A DNA stretch of 64,000 nucleotides from Litorilituus sediminis (GTDB taxonomy: Bacteria > Pseudomonadota > Gammaproteobacteria > Enterobacterales > Alteromonadaceae). The stretch's first letter is position 1. Each line of letters begins with the position of its first letter. Where the stretch lies: positions 1,984,001-2,048,000 of the forward strand of contig NZ_CP034759.1 in assembly GCF_004295665.1 (NCBI RefSeq), in the 5' to 3' direction. The position numbers were made by a program, and so were the translations under genes. The notes beneath the pieces are model-generated. The model was not told the origin of the DNA. It made no database searches and saw only the letters and a program-made list of their open reading frames with translations. Below, in pieces: positions 47,397-55,940 of the stretch.

Positions 47397-47795
47397 TTAT
47401 AGATGATGTAATAATGAAGCTTGGTCTTTTTTTGTCATTTTACTGACAACGAGTTTAAAGGAGTTATCTATCATGCGTTCAATTTCACCTTGTGGGATTG
47501 AGCCATCAAGAATGATGGTGTTCCATTGTGCTCTATTCATGTGATAACCCGGAATCACTGCGTTAAATATCTCTCGTAACATCAAGGCTTCATCAGGATC
47601 ACACTTTAAGTTCATGCAGTAGTGACCAGCCATTTTCCCATCAGTGTTTTTTTCATTGCCCGTACCTAGTGACAAGGTAGCAAACATTTTATTTTTAACT
47701 TTAAATACTTTGACCTCATCACCAAAGGGGTAGTCCAAAGTTGTTTCTGGTTTAGCTAGCAAATACTCCTGTGCCTGAATATGACTAAAGTGCAT
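47397..47795 (-). CDS. MmcQ/YjbR-family protein
   Basis: A 132-residue protein of the CyaY-like YjbR fold: MHFSHIQAQEYLLAKPETTLDYPFGDEVKVFKV, LKCDPDEALMLREIFNAVIPGYHMNRAQWNTIIL and MIDNSFKLVV. It has been regarded as a DNA-binding or metal-chaperone-like fold; the role is not established. Single gene. Confidence 0.9.
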   Translation of the reverse strand: MHFSHIQAQEYLLAKPETTLDYPFGDEVKVFKVKNKMFATLSLGTGNEKNTDGKMAGHYCMNLKCDPDEALMLREIFNAVIPGYHMNRAQWNTIILDGSIPQGEIERMIDNSFKLVVSKMTKKDQASLLHHL

Positions 47796-47910
47796 AAAAA
47801 TAACTCCTGTAGAACAAAATGCTTGAATGTATTTAAGCCAAGATTATCAAGACTCTTCTATACTAATACTAAGTGAAATAAAAGTAAGCACGCAAATAAC
47901 GGGGGCTTTT

Positions 47911-48195
47911 ATGTATAGTGCATCCAAAGCAAACCGAAAGTCAAAAGCGGACAGTTGTAATAATGTCATTAATATTTTTTCTGCTATGGATAGCAATGCG
48001 AAAAAAGAATTTATTAAAAGAGCGAGTAATACTCACCTTCCCCCCTCAAAGCCAGAAGCAATCGCAGGGCAAAATTATCAATTAAAGCTAGTGGCTAATG
48101 AATCAGCGGCAAAAGATGAAGATAGCAACTCAAGATTACCTAGTTGGCTTATGTGGTTATTGCCTGAATCGCTGATTAAAACTTGGAAAAAGTAG
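47911..48195 (+). CDS. Hypothetical protein
   Basis: I do not recognise this 94-residue protein. The ATG at 47911 is favoured over 47827, because the extra upstream residues have no conserved look. It is rich in Ser/Lys/Asn, with no signal peptide. The end RLPSWLMWLLPESLIKTWKK is amphipathic. The last 20 codons plus the hairpin after the stop occur again, decayed, at 52350-52459. Confidence 0.55.
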   Translation: MYSASKANRKSKADSCNNVINIFSAMDSNAKKEFIKRASNTHLPPSKPEAIAGQNYQLKLVANESAAKDEDSNSRLPSWLMWLLPESLIKTWKK

Positions 48196-48241
48196 CGCTT
48201 CGCCAGCCACAATGACTTATTAGCTATGACTTGGCGAAGCA
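48133..48241 (+). repeat. Duplicated gene tail plus hairpin, copy A
   Basis: This segment covers the last 20 or so codons of the hypothetical gene and the hairpin GCTTCGCCA/TGGCGAAGC (48197-48240). It matches 52350-52459; the stretch from AAAAAGTAGCGCTTCGCCA to the end of the hairpin is nearly identical. Confidence 0.75.
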
Positions 48242-48253
48242 TTAAAAGCGTAT

Positions 48254-48736
48254 TTATGATTGCTTTTTCAACAACCATCTTGATAATAGCTCTTTTGCTA
48301 TTAAGCCACTTTTGCCATACAAGTTTCCACTTTCATCGATAAAATAACTACGTGGTAGTTCTCCATACCAACTTGGATCAATAGCATAACGACTTTGATC
48401 GCTTTGACCATCAGCAAAGTAATAGTGCGTCAAATCACTCACGTCAAACTGCGCTAAAATATTCTCAGCTTGCAACATAGTCTCAGCATTAGCATCGGTA
48501 TTAACAATAACCACATTTAAGTTTGGCTGTTCTTTTCGCAAAGATTGAATTGCCCCGAGCTCCTTCATACAAGGCGGACAATCAACAGACCACATTAGCA
48601 TCAACCAGCGTTTGCCTTGATAGTTTTGTTTTAGTTGCGTCAAAACATCTGCTGAGAATATTTTACTACTTGCGAGCACATGTTGGCTCATCAAAAGCCC
48701 TGTAACTAACAAAATTAACTTAGTGAGTTTTATCAT
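48254..48736 (-). CDS. TlpA-like periplasmic thioredoxin
   Basis: The 160-residue protein has a signal peptide (LTKLILLVTGLLMSQHVLA) and a thioredoxin fold with the redox pair CPPC in WSVDCPPCMKEL. It is the TlpA/ResA kind that reduces periplasmic cysteines. It overlaps the end of the BNR-repeat gene by four bases (ATGA), so it is co-translated with it. A role in keeping the CVCC protein or its metal site reduced is plausible but inferred. Confidence 0.87.
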   Translation of the reverse strand: MIKLTKLILLVTGLLMSQHVLASSKIFSADVLTQLKQNYQGKRWLMLMWSVDCPPCMKELGAIQSLRKEQPNLNVVIVNTDANAETMLQAENILAQFDVSDLTHYYFADGQSDQSRYAIDPSWYGELPRSYFIDESGNLYGKSGLIAKELLSRWLLKKQS

Positions 48737-49977
48737 AATTTATTTAGCCAATGTCCTTGCTGATTTCGATGCCAAGAAATAAAACGCTTATTATTTCGTT
48801 TCACGATAAATGGTCTATCAGAGCCATGTGTAGAAGTGGCAATGATTTTAGCGGGCTTAAATGACTTACCTCGATCATATGAAACTTGATACCATAACTC
48901 ATGCTCGCTACCTGTATATTGAGTCCAGACAATATCTACTTGATTTTGATAAACACTGACATGTGGGTGTGCAGCTTGAGCAGTGAAGTCTCCTACAGAT
49001 AAAGGCGTCGTAAGGGTTTTGCCGGCATTATCTGAACTGGCATAAAAAATTCCCTTACCTTTATCGCCAATATTGAACCACACCAGGTGATAACGATTTT
49101 TATCATCAATAGATAAACCGCCGCCTTGATGGGGGCAACCATTGATCTTCCAGTGATCGTAACTCACTTGATAAGGTTCTTTTTGCTTTGAGGGCGTTAG
49201 CAAAGCAAATTCTCGGATGTTATCACCATAAATATGTCGCCATAATACCGATAAATTTCCTTGAGTGTCATAATCTGTTGCTAGTCGGCAGCAAACACAA
49301 GTGCCGTTTGCCAAAGCTTGGTTGCTAAAGTTAATAGCACCATTAGCTAATTGACCATTTCCTAAAAAAATAGCTGAACCGTTATTGCTTTTATCTTTAC
49401 CTCTTAAGCGGCCATCTAACCAAACAATGGAGATTTCACCTTCGTCTGTCACCATTAACTCATTAAAGCTATGCCCTGTTAATAAGTTATCGTTGTTTAC
49501 TGTGATTGGTTGAGAGAATGTTTTTCCGTAGTCGCTTGAATAACTAAAGCGGATATCTGCGGTATATTTTTTCTCTCTGGGCATAGCCCAGGATAAATAC
49601 ACGTTTTGCGCTTTATCGAAAGCGATTTTAGGTCTATTTTCATTTCTGGCTGATATTTTCTCTGCTGGAATATTCACCTGTTGCGCAGGATTAAAGTGCT
49701 GACCATCATTGTCAGACACTTGAAAATACATGTGCTGATTTTGGCTCCATAAACGCCATAAATCACCATTTGGCGCTACCGCTAAGGTTGCGGTTTTTGC
49801 ACAGCGAATATCAATCTGTTCACAGTCTCCCTGGCTAGTTTTCTTGGCCAGTTTTTGCTGTGGCATTGCAGTTTTTCTTTCACTAAACCCTTGCGCAACA
49901 CTGGTAGTGTTATTGAATAACACTACCAGTAGCATTGCTAAAGGAATAGAGGATATCTTTAGCTTATTCATCGTCAT
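48733..49977 (-). CDS. Secreted BNR/sialidase-like protein with CVCC motif
   Basis: The ATG at 49977 overlaps the TonB receptor stop (TAATG); a second ATG two codons on is equally possible. After a signal peptide come several BNR/Asp-box repeats (SDNDGQHF, SSDYGKTF, SSDNAGKT, SYDRGKSF), which form a propeller like exo-sialidases. The catalytic sialidase residues are not evident. Cys clusters (SQGDCEQIDIRCAKT; GTCVCCRL; NGCPHQGGG) are unusual for a sialidase and could bind metal. Its place between a TonB receptor and a thioredoxin suggests substrate or metal handling. Confidence 0.75.
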   Translation of the reverse strand: MTMNKLKISSIPLAMLLVVLFNNTTSVAQGFSERKTAMPQQKLAKKTSQGDCEQIDIRCAKTATLAVAPNGDLWRLWSQNQHMYFQVSDNDGQHFNPAQQVNIPAEKISARNENRPKIAFDKAQNVYLSWAMPREKKYTADIRFSYSSDYGKTFSQPITVNNDNLLTGHSFNELMVTDEGEISIVWLDGRLRGKDKSNNGSAIFLGNGQLANGAINFSNQALANGTCVCCRLATDYDTQGNLSVLWRHIYGDNIREFALLTPSKQKEPYQVSYDHWKINGCPHQGGGLSIDDKNRYHLVWFNIGDKGKGIFYASSDNAGKTLTTPLSVGDFTAQAAHPHVSVYQNQVDIVWTQYTGSEHELWYQVSYDRGKSFKPAKIIATSTHGSDRPFIVKRNNKRFISWHRNQQGHWLNKL

Positions 49978-52130
49978 TACCACGTATAATTTAAACCAAT
50001 ATAAGCCGTTCGTGGCGCACCTGGAGACCACCTGTTTTTACCGTATCTAAACTCAGCTTCCTGCGCATACACTTTATCTGAGAGATTTAAGATTCGAGCA
50101 TGAAACGCTAATTCTGGTGTCATTTGATATCGAGCTTTTAGATTAACAATGGTGTAACCATCATATGTACGATCTAAGCCAGTTTCAGGGTCAGTACTGT
50201 TAGCATCATCCATCCAATATTCACCTATTGATTGCACTTCTAACATGCTACTAAATCCGGCTAAGAACTGTGGTAAATAACGCAGACGTAAATTAGCAAT
50301 GTAATCTGGCGCCAGTTTCATTTCATTGCCAGAGAGCTCTTCATGCTCATCAAATTCATGCTTACTTTGACTATAAGCTAAGCTGACATTGAACTCTTCT
50401 GTTACAACCCAATCAGCGGCAACTTCAAAGCCTTTATGAATAACACGAGTGGCATTAGTTAAATAGCGTTGTCTGTCACCGTTATAGGCGTGGACAATGC
50501 CATCATCTACATCCATATAGTAAATTGCTGCATCCAAGGTTAGGCTTTCAAAGTTCGCTTTATATCCAATTTCATAGGTATCAGAGGTTTCTGGATCAAC
50601 CGCTTTAGCTTCGCCGCTATCTTTCGTCGTTAAATGATACAAACTACCTGCGGTAGGGATCCTAAAGCTGTTGGCATAGCGCAAATATGTACTGCTGGTT
50701 TCATTTATATGGTAATTCAAGCTAGCCTTAGGACTTAAGTGGGAAAAGTCATCTTGACGATCTGCTATGCTAATTTTGCCATGACCAATGTCACCAAACA
50801 CGGTTAGGTGATTATCAAAGTCATACTTAGCATAGTCATATCGAGCACCAAAGGTTAAATCTAACCCTTGAGTTAAAGTGCGCTGATGCTGAAAGTAAGG
50901 CGAGATGCTAGTATAACGCGTAGTATCATCGTAAAACTTTTTTCCTTCGCTAAAAAAGTCTGTTTCTCCCTTCCAATTTGGTTCAGTTTCATGATCCAAA
51001 GGTTGATAGGAAAGTTGGTCTCCTTCTGTTAACTCCAAATCAAAGCCTACTGTTGTTTCACTATTGCCGCTATGCTGAAAGTTCGCCAAGGCTAATAAAC
51101 CGAGTGTTTTCACATCAGATTCTACCTTAGGCATATTTTGATTCCATGTCGCGGTATAGTCATTGGTTCTATAACGCAAGTATGGAATCATCGAGTAGTA
51201 ATCATCACCAGCAAAGTAGTCCCACTGACTAGAAAGTTTCATGTATTGAGTTTTTCTTAGCGGGTCGCTCGCTAGTACTTCATCCGATAGCCCAGAATGC
51301 GTTCTGTCATTGGCAAATTTTTCATCATCTAGGCCTGCAGCCATCTCTTGCTCTAAGTCAGACGCGACAAATGAGGTCACAATGCGCTGCTGCGCAGAAA
51401 TATCATACTCATGTCGTAAATTGATCTCAGCCCGCTCAGAGCCAGTATGATCTCGCCAGCCATCATTGGTTAAATAGGATGCTGATGCTCTAAAGCCATT
51501 TTCATCACTTATTCGGTTGCTATGACTTACTTGTACCTTGCCATAGCTATCTTCACCTAGCATGATATCAAGATCTGTTTGTGGCTTTTCTGCCACGCCC
51601 TCCGATAGAATATTTACCGTTGCCGCGACAGCGCCAGAGCCATAAAGTGCAGTACCTGCACCTTTTAATACTTCCATGCGCGCTACGTTAGAATTAAAGC
51701 TCGACCACCACAAAGCGTTGTGATTAAAGAATGCCGGTGATTGTAATGGCACATTATCTTGTAAATAAAGGTAATAGCCACTGGTATTAATTGGCATACG
51801 TATCGCCGCTTTATGCCCCTGACCACCCGATAACTGGTCAATCAATACGCCAGATATGCTATTTAGTGACTCTGCGACATGCTGACCATTATCTAACTTA
51901 AGCTCTTCCTTGCCTACACCATGGACTGACATCGGCAAGTCCGTGTCAAGCGCTTCCCTTCTTGTTGCGGTTACTGTGATTCGCTCTAGTGAACCATCAG
52001 CACCATTAGCACCATTAGCACCATTAGCACCATTAGCACCATTAGCACCATCAGGTGTATCTTCTGAGTTTGCATAACTAGCATTGGCGATAACCAAGGC
52101 TAATAGAGAGAGTGTAAATTGAGATTTCAT
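49977..52130 (-). CDS. TonB-dependent outer-membrane receptor with GAN repeat
   Basis: A 717-residue receptor: signal peptide (FTLSLLALVIANASYA), a G-A-N tandem repeat (residues about 28-46), then the plug domain starting at the TonB-box-like ERITVTATRRE. LQDNVPLQSPAF and VEVLKG-like MEVLKGAGTALYGSGAVAATVNI follow, then a 22-strand barrel ending YIGLNYTW. It leads an operon with the BNR protein and the TlpA-like gene. The ligand is unknown; copper or a copper-binding compound is a guess from context. Confidence 0.88.
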   Translation of the reverse strand: MKSQFTLSLLALVIANASYANSEDTPDGANGANGANGANGANGADGSLERITVTATRREALDTDLPMSVHGVGKEELKLDNGQHVAESLNSISGVLIDQLSGGQGHKAAIRMPINTSGYYLYLQDNVPLQSPAFFNHNALWWSSFNSNVARMEVLKGAGTALYGSGAVAATVNILSEGVAEKPQTDLDIMLGEDSYGKVQVSHSNRISDENGFRASASYLTNDGWRDHTGSERAEINLRHEYDISAQQRIVTSFVASDLEQEMAAGLDDEKFANDRTHSGLSDEVLASDPLRKTQYMKLSSQWDYFAGDDYYSMIPYLRYRTNDYTATWNQNMPKVESDVKTLGLLALANFQHSGNSETTVGFDLELTEGDQLSYQPLDHETEPNWKGETDFFSEGKKFYDDTTRYTSISPYFQHQRTLTQGLDLTFGARYDYAKYDFDNHLTVFGDIGHGKISIADRQDDFSHLSPKASLNYHINETSSTYLRYANSFRIPTAGSLYHLTTKDSGEAKAVDPETSDTYEIGYKANFESLTLDAAIYYMDVDDGIVHAYNGDRQRYLTNATRVIHKGFEVAADWVVTEEFNVSLAYSQSKHEFDEHEELSGNEMKLAPDYIANLRLRYLPQFLAGFSSMLEVQSIGEYWMDDANSTDPETGLDRTYDGYTIVNLKARYQMTPELAFHARILNLSDKVYAQEAEFRYGKNRWSPGAPRTAYIGLNYTW
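51993..52055 (-). repeat. 9-bp tandem repeat encoding Gly-Ala-Asn
   Basis: ACCATTAGC (plus-strand reading) is repeated five times without change, flanked by two variant units. It encodes the G-A-N run just before the TonB box. Copy-number change would stay in frame. Confidence 0.9.
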
Positions 52131-52190
52131 TATATTTTGCCATGTAATTAAACTGGCAGTATTTTAACAATTAAGCAACAAAATTAGGCG

Positions 52191-52205
52191 TGACACATTG
52201 TCGCA
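52191..52205 (-). promoter_or_regulatory. Operator-like site 1 (TGCGACAATGTGTCA)
   Basis: Minus-strand TGCGACAATGTGTCA, 60 bases upstream of the GAN-repeat TonB receptor. It shares TGCGACAATRTGTC with sites at 52562 and 55032. The half-site TGCGACA is like those of the CRP/FNR superfamily, but the regulator is unknown. Confidence 0.6.
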
Positions 52206-52349
52206 CTTCCAATCATAACACAATGATTTAATTGATTTATATCAAATATCAACAGATGAAAAAATACTAGATAAACACTAAAATTATAATCTTCTTATGC
52301 TAAGTAAATTATCTGAATAGATATTTAGTAAGAAGGAGTTACTTCAATA

Positions 52350-52459
52350 AAATTACTTAAGTAGGCGCTTAGGGTTATTGCCAGAATGTTTGATAAATTA
52401 TTGAAAAAAGTAGCGCTTCGCCACCAACAATTACTTATTAGCTATGACTTGGCGAAGCA
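52350..52459 (+). pseudogene. Decayed gene tail plus hairpin, copy B
   Basis: Read in frame, this gives YLSRRLGLLPECLINY then a stop (TGA where copy A has TGG) and KK-stop. It aligns with RLPSWLMWLLPESLIKTWKK of the hypothetical protein at 47911-48195. The hairpin GCTTCGCCA/TGGCGAAGC (52415-52458) follows as in copy A. The rest of the gene is absent. Confidence 0.7.
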
Positions 52460-52561
52460 CAAGTGGAGTTTGGTTCAGTTAGCGTCTTATAATGAAAGGT
52501 TTTCGCATATAGACTTAACTTGAATGTCATTATACTAACAAGTTTTTTGCTAAAACCAAGG

Positions 52562-52576
52562 TGACATATTGTCGCA
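52562..52576 (-). promoter_or_regulatory. Operator-like site 2 (TGCGACAATATGTCA)
   Basis: This is the second copy, about 430 bases upstream of the GAN-repeat receptor. A minus-strand TATAAT follows some 30 bases further, so it may belong to a distal promoter. Confidence 0.55.
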
Positions 52577-52611
52577 CTTTGTCAGTTATTCTAGATTTAA
52601 GCTTGTATCTT

Positions 52612-52645
52612 AAAACTAAAAGGCCTCGTAGTTATACGAGGCCTT
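52612..52645 (-). terminator. Terminator of the copper-type TonB receptor gene
   Basis: Perfect 11-bp stem AAGGCCTCGTA/TACGAGGCCTT with loop GTTA. On the minus strand it is followed by TTTAGTTTTA, 34 bases past the stop. Confidence 0.8.
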
Positions 52646-52678
52646 GATATTAACTAGACTAAGTTCGTTTAGTTAGCG

Positions 52679-54949
52679 CTAGAACGAATAAGTCGCTTCA
52701 AGCCAAGCGCTTAAACCTTCACTAGGTAAGCGATTCATTACTGGTGTTGCCACTTCTTTAACACGGTTATAACCGCCTAAATGATTTTGATACTCTCTAT
52801 CAAGTAAGTTATCTACACCACCACGAATGGTGAACGATGAGTTAACAAAGTACTCAATATCAAGGTTAACTAAACCGTAACCTGAGGTAGGCTTTTCAGT
52901 ATTGGTTGCAGAGACTTTATCTTGTGAAGATACCGCAACTAAAGTTAGGTTAGTGATTAAGTTTTCATTGTGGTAACTAAAACTAAACTGACCGTTTAGC
53001 GGTGCGATACGGTATAGGTTGTCACTAATATCTCTACGCTCACCGCGTACGTAACTAGCAATACCCGATACTTGGAAGTTATCGCTAATATTGTAATACC
53101 AATTGACATCGGCACCATAAAGCTTAGCATCAACATTAGAGAATTTTAATGGGTTGTCATCATTGGCCATCATAGAAGCCATCATTTTTGCTGACATATC
53201 TTCCATTTCCATTGGCGTACCTTGAATATAATCGTCAATGTTTTGATAGAAGACATGCGGTGCAATCATAAAATCGCTTGACTGCCATGTTAAACCTAAG
53301 TCAGCTTGGTATGCTGTTTCAGATTTTAAGTTGATATCACCGATATAAGTGTGACCATCTGCTAAGCCGCCTGTAGCCTCCATTGGCGTCCATAAATAAC
53401 GCTCTTGGTATGATGGTGCACGGTTTTTAATCCCTAAACCAAAATAAATTGATAATGGCTCTGAAATTTGTGTTTGTGTGCTTAAAGCGATATCTACATT
53501 GGTGTCAGATACTTTGCGATCTGCATTGTTAAAATCATTTTCTAAGTCGCTGGCAAGCTCAGCCATGCTCGGCATATCGCCCATGCCGTCATCCATATCC
53601 ATGCCATCGCCCATATCCATGCCATCGCCCATATCCATGCCATCACCCATGTCCATGCCATCGCCCATGTCCATGCCATCGTCCATATTCATGTCACCGC
53701 CCATGTCCATACCTGGCATAGACATCATTGCCATAGAAGAGCTCACTTTATCAGCATTAGCTTTGGCGTGTTTCACTCGAACACCTAGTTGTACTGTGGT
53801 TTGCTCAAATTGGTTTTGCCACTCAGTATAAAACGCAAAGCGCTCATCTTTAACATTGTTAAAGTTAACCACTTTGAACATTGGATTGTTCGGGTTAGTA
53901 ATAACTGAGTCATGTGTAGCAAAGTAACCATCAATACCAAAACTTAATTCACCAAAGCTAAACTCTTTTTCTATCTCGACTTTAAAATCTGCGGTATCTG
54001 CAACGGCAGTATTACGACGGAATTTCATCGGGTTATTATTGGCACGCATTAAGAAGTTAGTCATCTCATGATCAGCATCTAAATAACCTAATGCCCACTC
54101 ACCTTGCCAGTCAGCTAGCCTAAAATTGCCATCTAAACTAAAGCGGTGACTGGTAATATATTCAATATCCATAGGTAATGCTGGCGTACCTGAATCATTG
54201 GTGTCGGTGTAGTGATAACCTAAACCAATAGAATTATTGTCAGTGACATGTCTGACATCAAAACCAGCTTGTACTTTATCAAAATCGGTTGGCTCAATTA
54301 GCGTACCGTCACCACTTTCCATACTATCGCCAGCTTGGCTATTACCATAAAGTAATACGGCAACATCACCACTAGCAATATTGGCAACACCTGATAATGT
54401 CGTGGCACTATTATTACTACGATAGCCCGCCTGAACATCACCAGTTACTTGCGCTTTATCTGAGCCCATAGTTTCAGCTTTACGCATCTTGACATCAATC
54501 GCACCACCTAAAGTATTCATACCAGCAGATACTGGAGCAATACCACGATAAACTGTCATAGAATCAACAATTAATGGCGTTGAATAACTCATTGGTGTGT
54601 CCATGGCATTTGGGCCTGCCCCAATGATAGGATGACCGTCTAGTGTGGTTGCCACGCGATCACCAAACAAGCCACGATATTGCGCAATACCTGTGATTGG
54701 ACCATTACTATTAATGTTTGCCCCCGGTACTGACGCTAACCAGTTAGCTAAATCTGCTTCGGTTGTTTTGCCTTGGGCATAGCTTTGGTTATCAGCTAAA
54801 GCGTTATGGCGTTGGTTTGATATAGTGATCACTTCAATATCATCAATAGCTACTGGCGCATCATCAGCCATAAGCATCGGCGAACAAGTAACCGCACTAA
54901 GAAGAATTGTTTTTACAGCAATTGCTGAAGGTTTTACAGAAAAGCGCAT
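52679..54949 (-). CDS. TonB-dependent receptor, copper (OprC/NosA-like), with Met/Asp-rich insert
   Basis: A 756-residue receptor. The plug domain includes VATTLDGHPIIGAGPNAMDT then PMSYSTPLIVDSMTVYRG, which resembles the OprC/NosA copper-receptor group. The CPNHM copper motif of OprC is replaced by GPNAM, so the Cys is lost and the Met kept. In the barrel (about 410-475) there is a long Met/Asp/Gly repeat (GMDMGD units). Met-rich runs are known to bind Cu(I). The usual barrel end (SAWLEATYSF) is present. It is preceded by an operator-like site and followed by its own terminator. Confidence 0.8.
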   Translation of the reverse strand: MRFSVKPSAIAVKTILLSAVTCSPMLMADDAPVAIDDIEVITISNQRHNALADNQSYAQGKTTEADLANWLASVPGANINSNGPITGIAQYRGLFGDRVATTLDGHPIIGAGPNAMDTPMSYSTPLIVDSMTVYRGIAPVSAGMNTLGGAIDVKMRKAETMGSDKAQVTGDVQAGYRSNNSATTLSGVANIASGDVAVLLYGNSQAGDSMESGDGTLIEPTDFDKVQAGFDVRHVTDNNSIGLGYHYTDTNDSGTPALPMDIEYITSHRFSLDGNFRLADWQGEWALGYLDADHEMTNFLMRANNNPMKFRRNTAVADTADFKVEIEKEFSFGELSFGIDGYFATHDSVITNPNNPMFKVVNFNNVKDERFAFYTEWQNQFEQTTVQLGVRVKHAKANADKVSSSMAMMSMPGMDMGGDMNMDDGMDMGDGMDMGDGMDMGDGMDMGDGMDMDDGMGDMPSMAELASDLENDFNNADRKVSDTNVDIALSTQTQISEPLSIYFGLGIKNRAPSYQERYLWTPMEATGGLADGHTYIGDINLKSETAYQADLGLTWQSSDFMIAPHVFYQNIDDYIQGTPMEMEDMSAKMMASMMANDDNPLKFSNVDAKLYGADVNWYYNISDNFQVSGIASYVRGERRDISDNLYRIAPLNGQFSFSYHNENLITNLTLVAVSSQDKVSATNTEKPTSGYGLVNLDIEYFVNSSFTIRGGVDNLLDREYQNHLGGYNRVKEVATPVMNRLPSEGLSAWLEATYSF
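53581..53712 (-). repeat. 18-bp tandem repeat encoding Gly-Asp-Gly-Met-Asp-Met
   Basis: About five near-perfect 18-bp units (CCATGCCATCGCCCATAT in plus reading, with synonymous third-base changes) plus degenerate edges. They encode GDGMDM repeats in an extracellular loop of the TonB receptor. The silent variation suggests selection on the protein sequence. Confidence 0.9.
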
Positions 54950-55031
54950 AATAATTTCACTTTGATAAGTTTGTTAAATTGGTGATATTTTCACGAGTTA
55001 ACAGACGTAAAACAAAGGGAAATAGGTAAAG

Positions 55032-55048
55032 TGCGACACATTGTCGCA
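55032..55048 (-). promoter_or_regulatory. Operator-like site 3, perfect palindrome
   Basis: TGCGACACATTGTCGCA, two 7-base arms around CAT, 83 bases upstream of the copper-type TonB receptor. It is the most symmetric of the three sites. Confidence 0.65.
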
Positions 55049-55051
55049 GGT

Positions 55052-55093
55052 AAAAAAAAGCTTATTTGATATAGCGCAAATAAGCTTTTTTTT
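55052..55093 (-). terminator. Terminator of the beta-lactamase gene
   Basis: Long stem AAAAAAAAGCTTATTTG/CAAATAAGCTTTTTTTT with an unpaired centre of nine bases. It is active in either direction and lies 34 bases past the beta-lactamase stop. Confidence 0.85.
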
Positions 55094-55127
55094 CGTGTAA
55101 TGAAGATAACTGGTTAACCTGTAAAGA

Positions 55128-55940
55128 TTAGATTATACCTGCTGCTTTTAAATGATTTGTCACCATTTGAATGCGGTCTGCCTTCATTTCTTTGTAGGTA
55201 TCGCGATTAAAATTAAAAGCAAAATAATGTACACCGGTTTTATTTTCAACAAAGCCAACATACCAGCCTAACATAGAGCCATCATCCACTTGACCAGCCC
55301 CCGTTTTGGCAAAAATTTTGTAGTCTTCACCTTGCTCTGCCAACATCACTTCTTTCAACGTCGTTAATGCGCTCTCTTTAACTGAAAACTCATTGTGATA
55401 TAACTTTTGCAAGAAGCTAATCTGTTCATTGGCCGATATTTTAATACTTTTATTTAACCAGAAGTTATCTGAGCCGGAAGAAATATCTTGATTACCATAG
55501 GCAAATAATTTTAAGTATTTTTTCATATCAGCTTCGCCAATATCATTGGCTAATTGCCGATAAACAGCCACCATAGAAAACTTATAAGCGCTGGCTAAGT
55601 CATACTTAGGTAGCTTCCATACTGGCGGCCACCACGCTTGCACAGGGTATTTTTCTTTGTCATAGCTGAGTGTTTGCTTGGCATCTTTAATAATGCCGGT
55701 ATCTAAGCCAATTAAGCTATTAGCAATTTTAAACGTTGAATAAGGCGTCATTTGTTGTTTAGCTCGTTTAGCATTAATCACAACAGAGCTATCGCCTTGT
55801 TCTGATAACAACACGAAAGTACAAGAACTATCACCCTCTTGACACAATTTTGCCTTATCTGTTGCCTTAGCATGCGCTAAAGGCAAAAAGCTTATGCTGG
55901 CACATAACGACAAGCCAATAAGTTTAATTAATTTATTCAC
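55128..55940 (-). CDS. Class D beta-lactamase (OXA type)
   Basis: I favour the GTG at 55940 (270 residues), which follows a GAGG site by five bases and gives a normal signal peptide (NKLIKLIGLSLCASISFLPL, cut after AHA). Class D motifs are complete: Ser68-Thr-Phe-Lys71, Ser122-Met-Val124, Tyr148-Gly-Asn150 and Lys212-Thr-Gly214. The Trp and WWPP region is typical. It hydrolyses beta-lactams in the periplasm; the spectrum cannot be told. No mobile element or integron flanks it, so it looks chromosomal and intrinsic. Confidence 0.92.
   Translation of the reverse strand: MNKLIKLIGLSLCASISFLPLAHAKATDKAKLCQEGDSSCTFVLLSEQGDSSVVINAKRAKQQMTPYSTFKIANSLIGLDTGIIKDAKQTLSYDKEKYPVQAWWPPVWKLPKYDLASAYKFSMVAVYRQLANDIGEADMKKYLKLFAYGNQDISSGSDNFWLNKSIKISANEQISFLQKLYHNEFSVKESALTTLKEVMLAEQGEDYKIFAKTGAGQVDDGSMLGWYVGFVENKTGVHYFAFNFNRDTYKEMKADRIQMVTNHLKAAGII

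Larger units (their letters stand above)
52131..52678. other. Intergenic region between the two TonB receptor genes
   Basis: No complete gene is seen. It holds the terminator of the copper-type receptor gene (52612-52645), two copies of an operator-like sequence (52191-52205, 52562-52576), a -10-like TATAAT on the minus strand near 52527-52532, and the decayed copy B of the gene-tail/hairpin repeat (52350-52459). Confidence 0.7.

Noticed and set aside
53478..53831. Ser/Met/Pro-repeat ORF antisense to the copper-type receptor
   Set aside because: It is the complement of the 18-bp repeat; repetitive DNA keeps several frames open.
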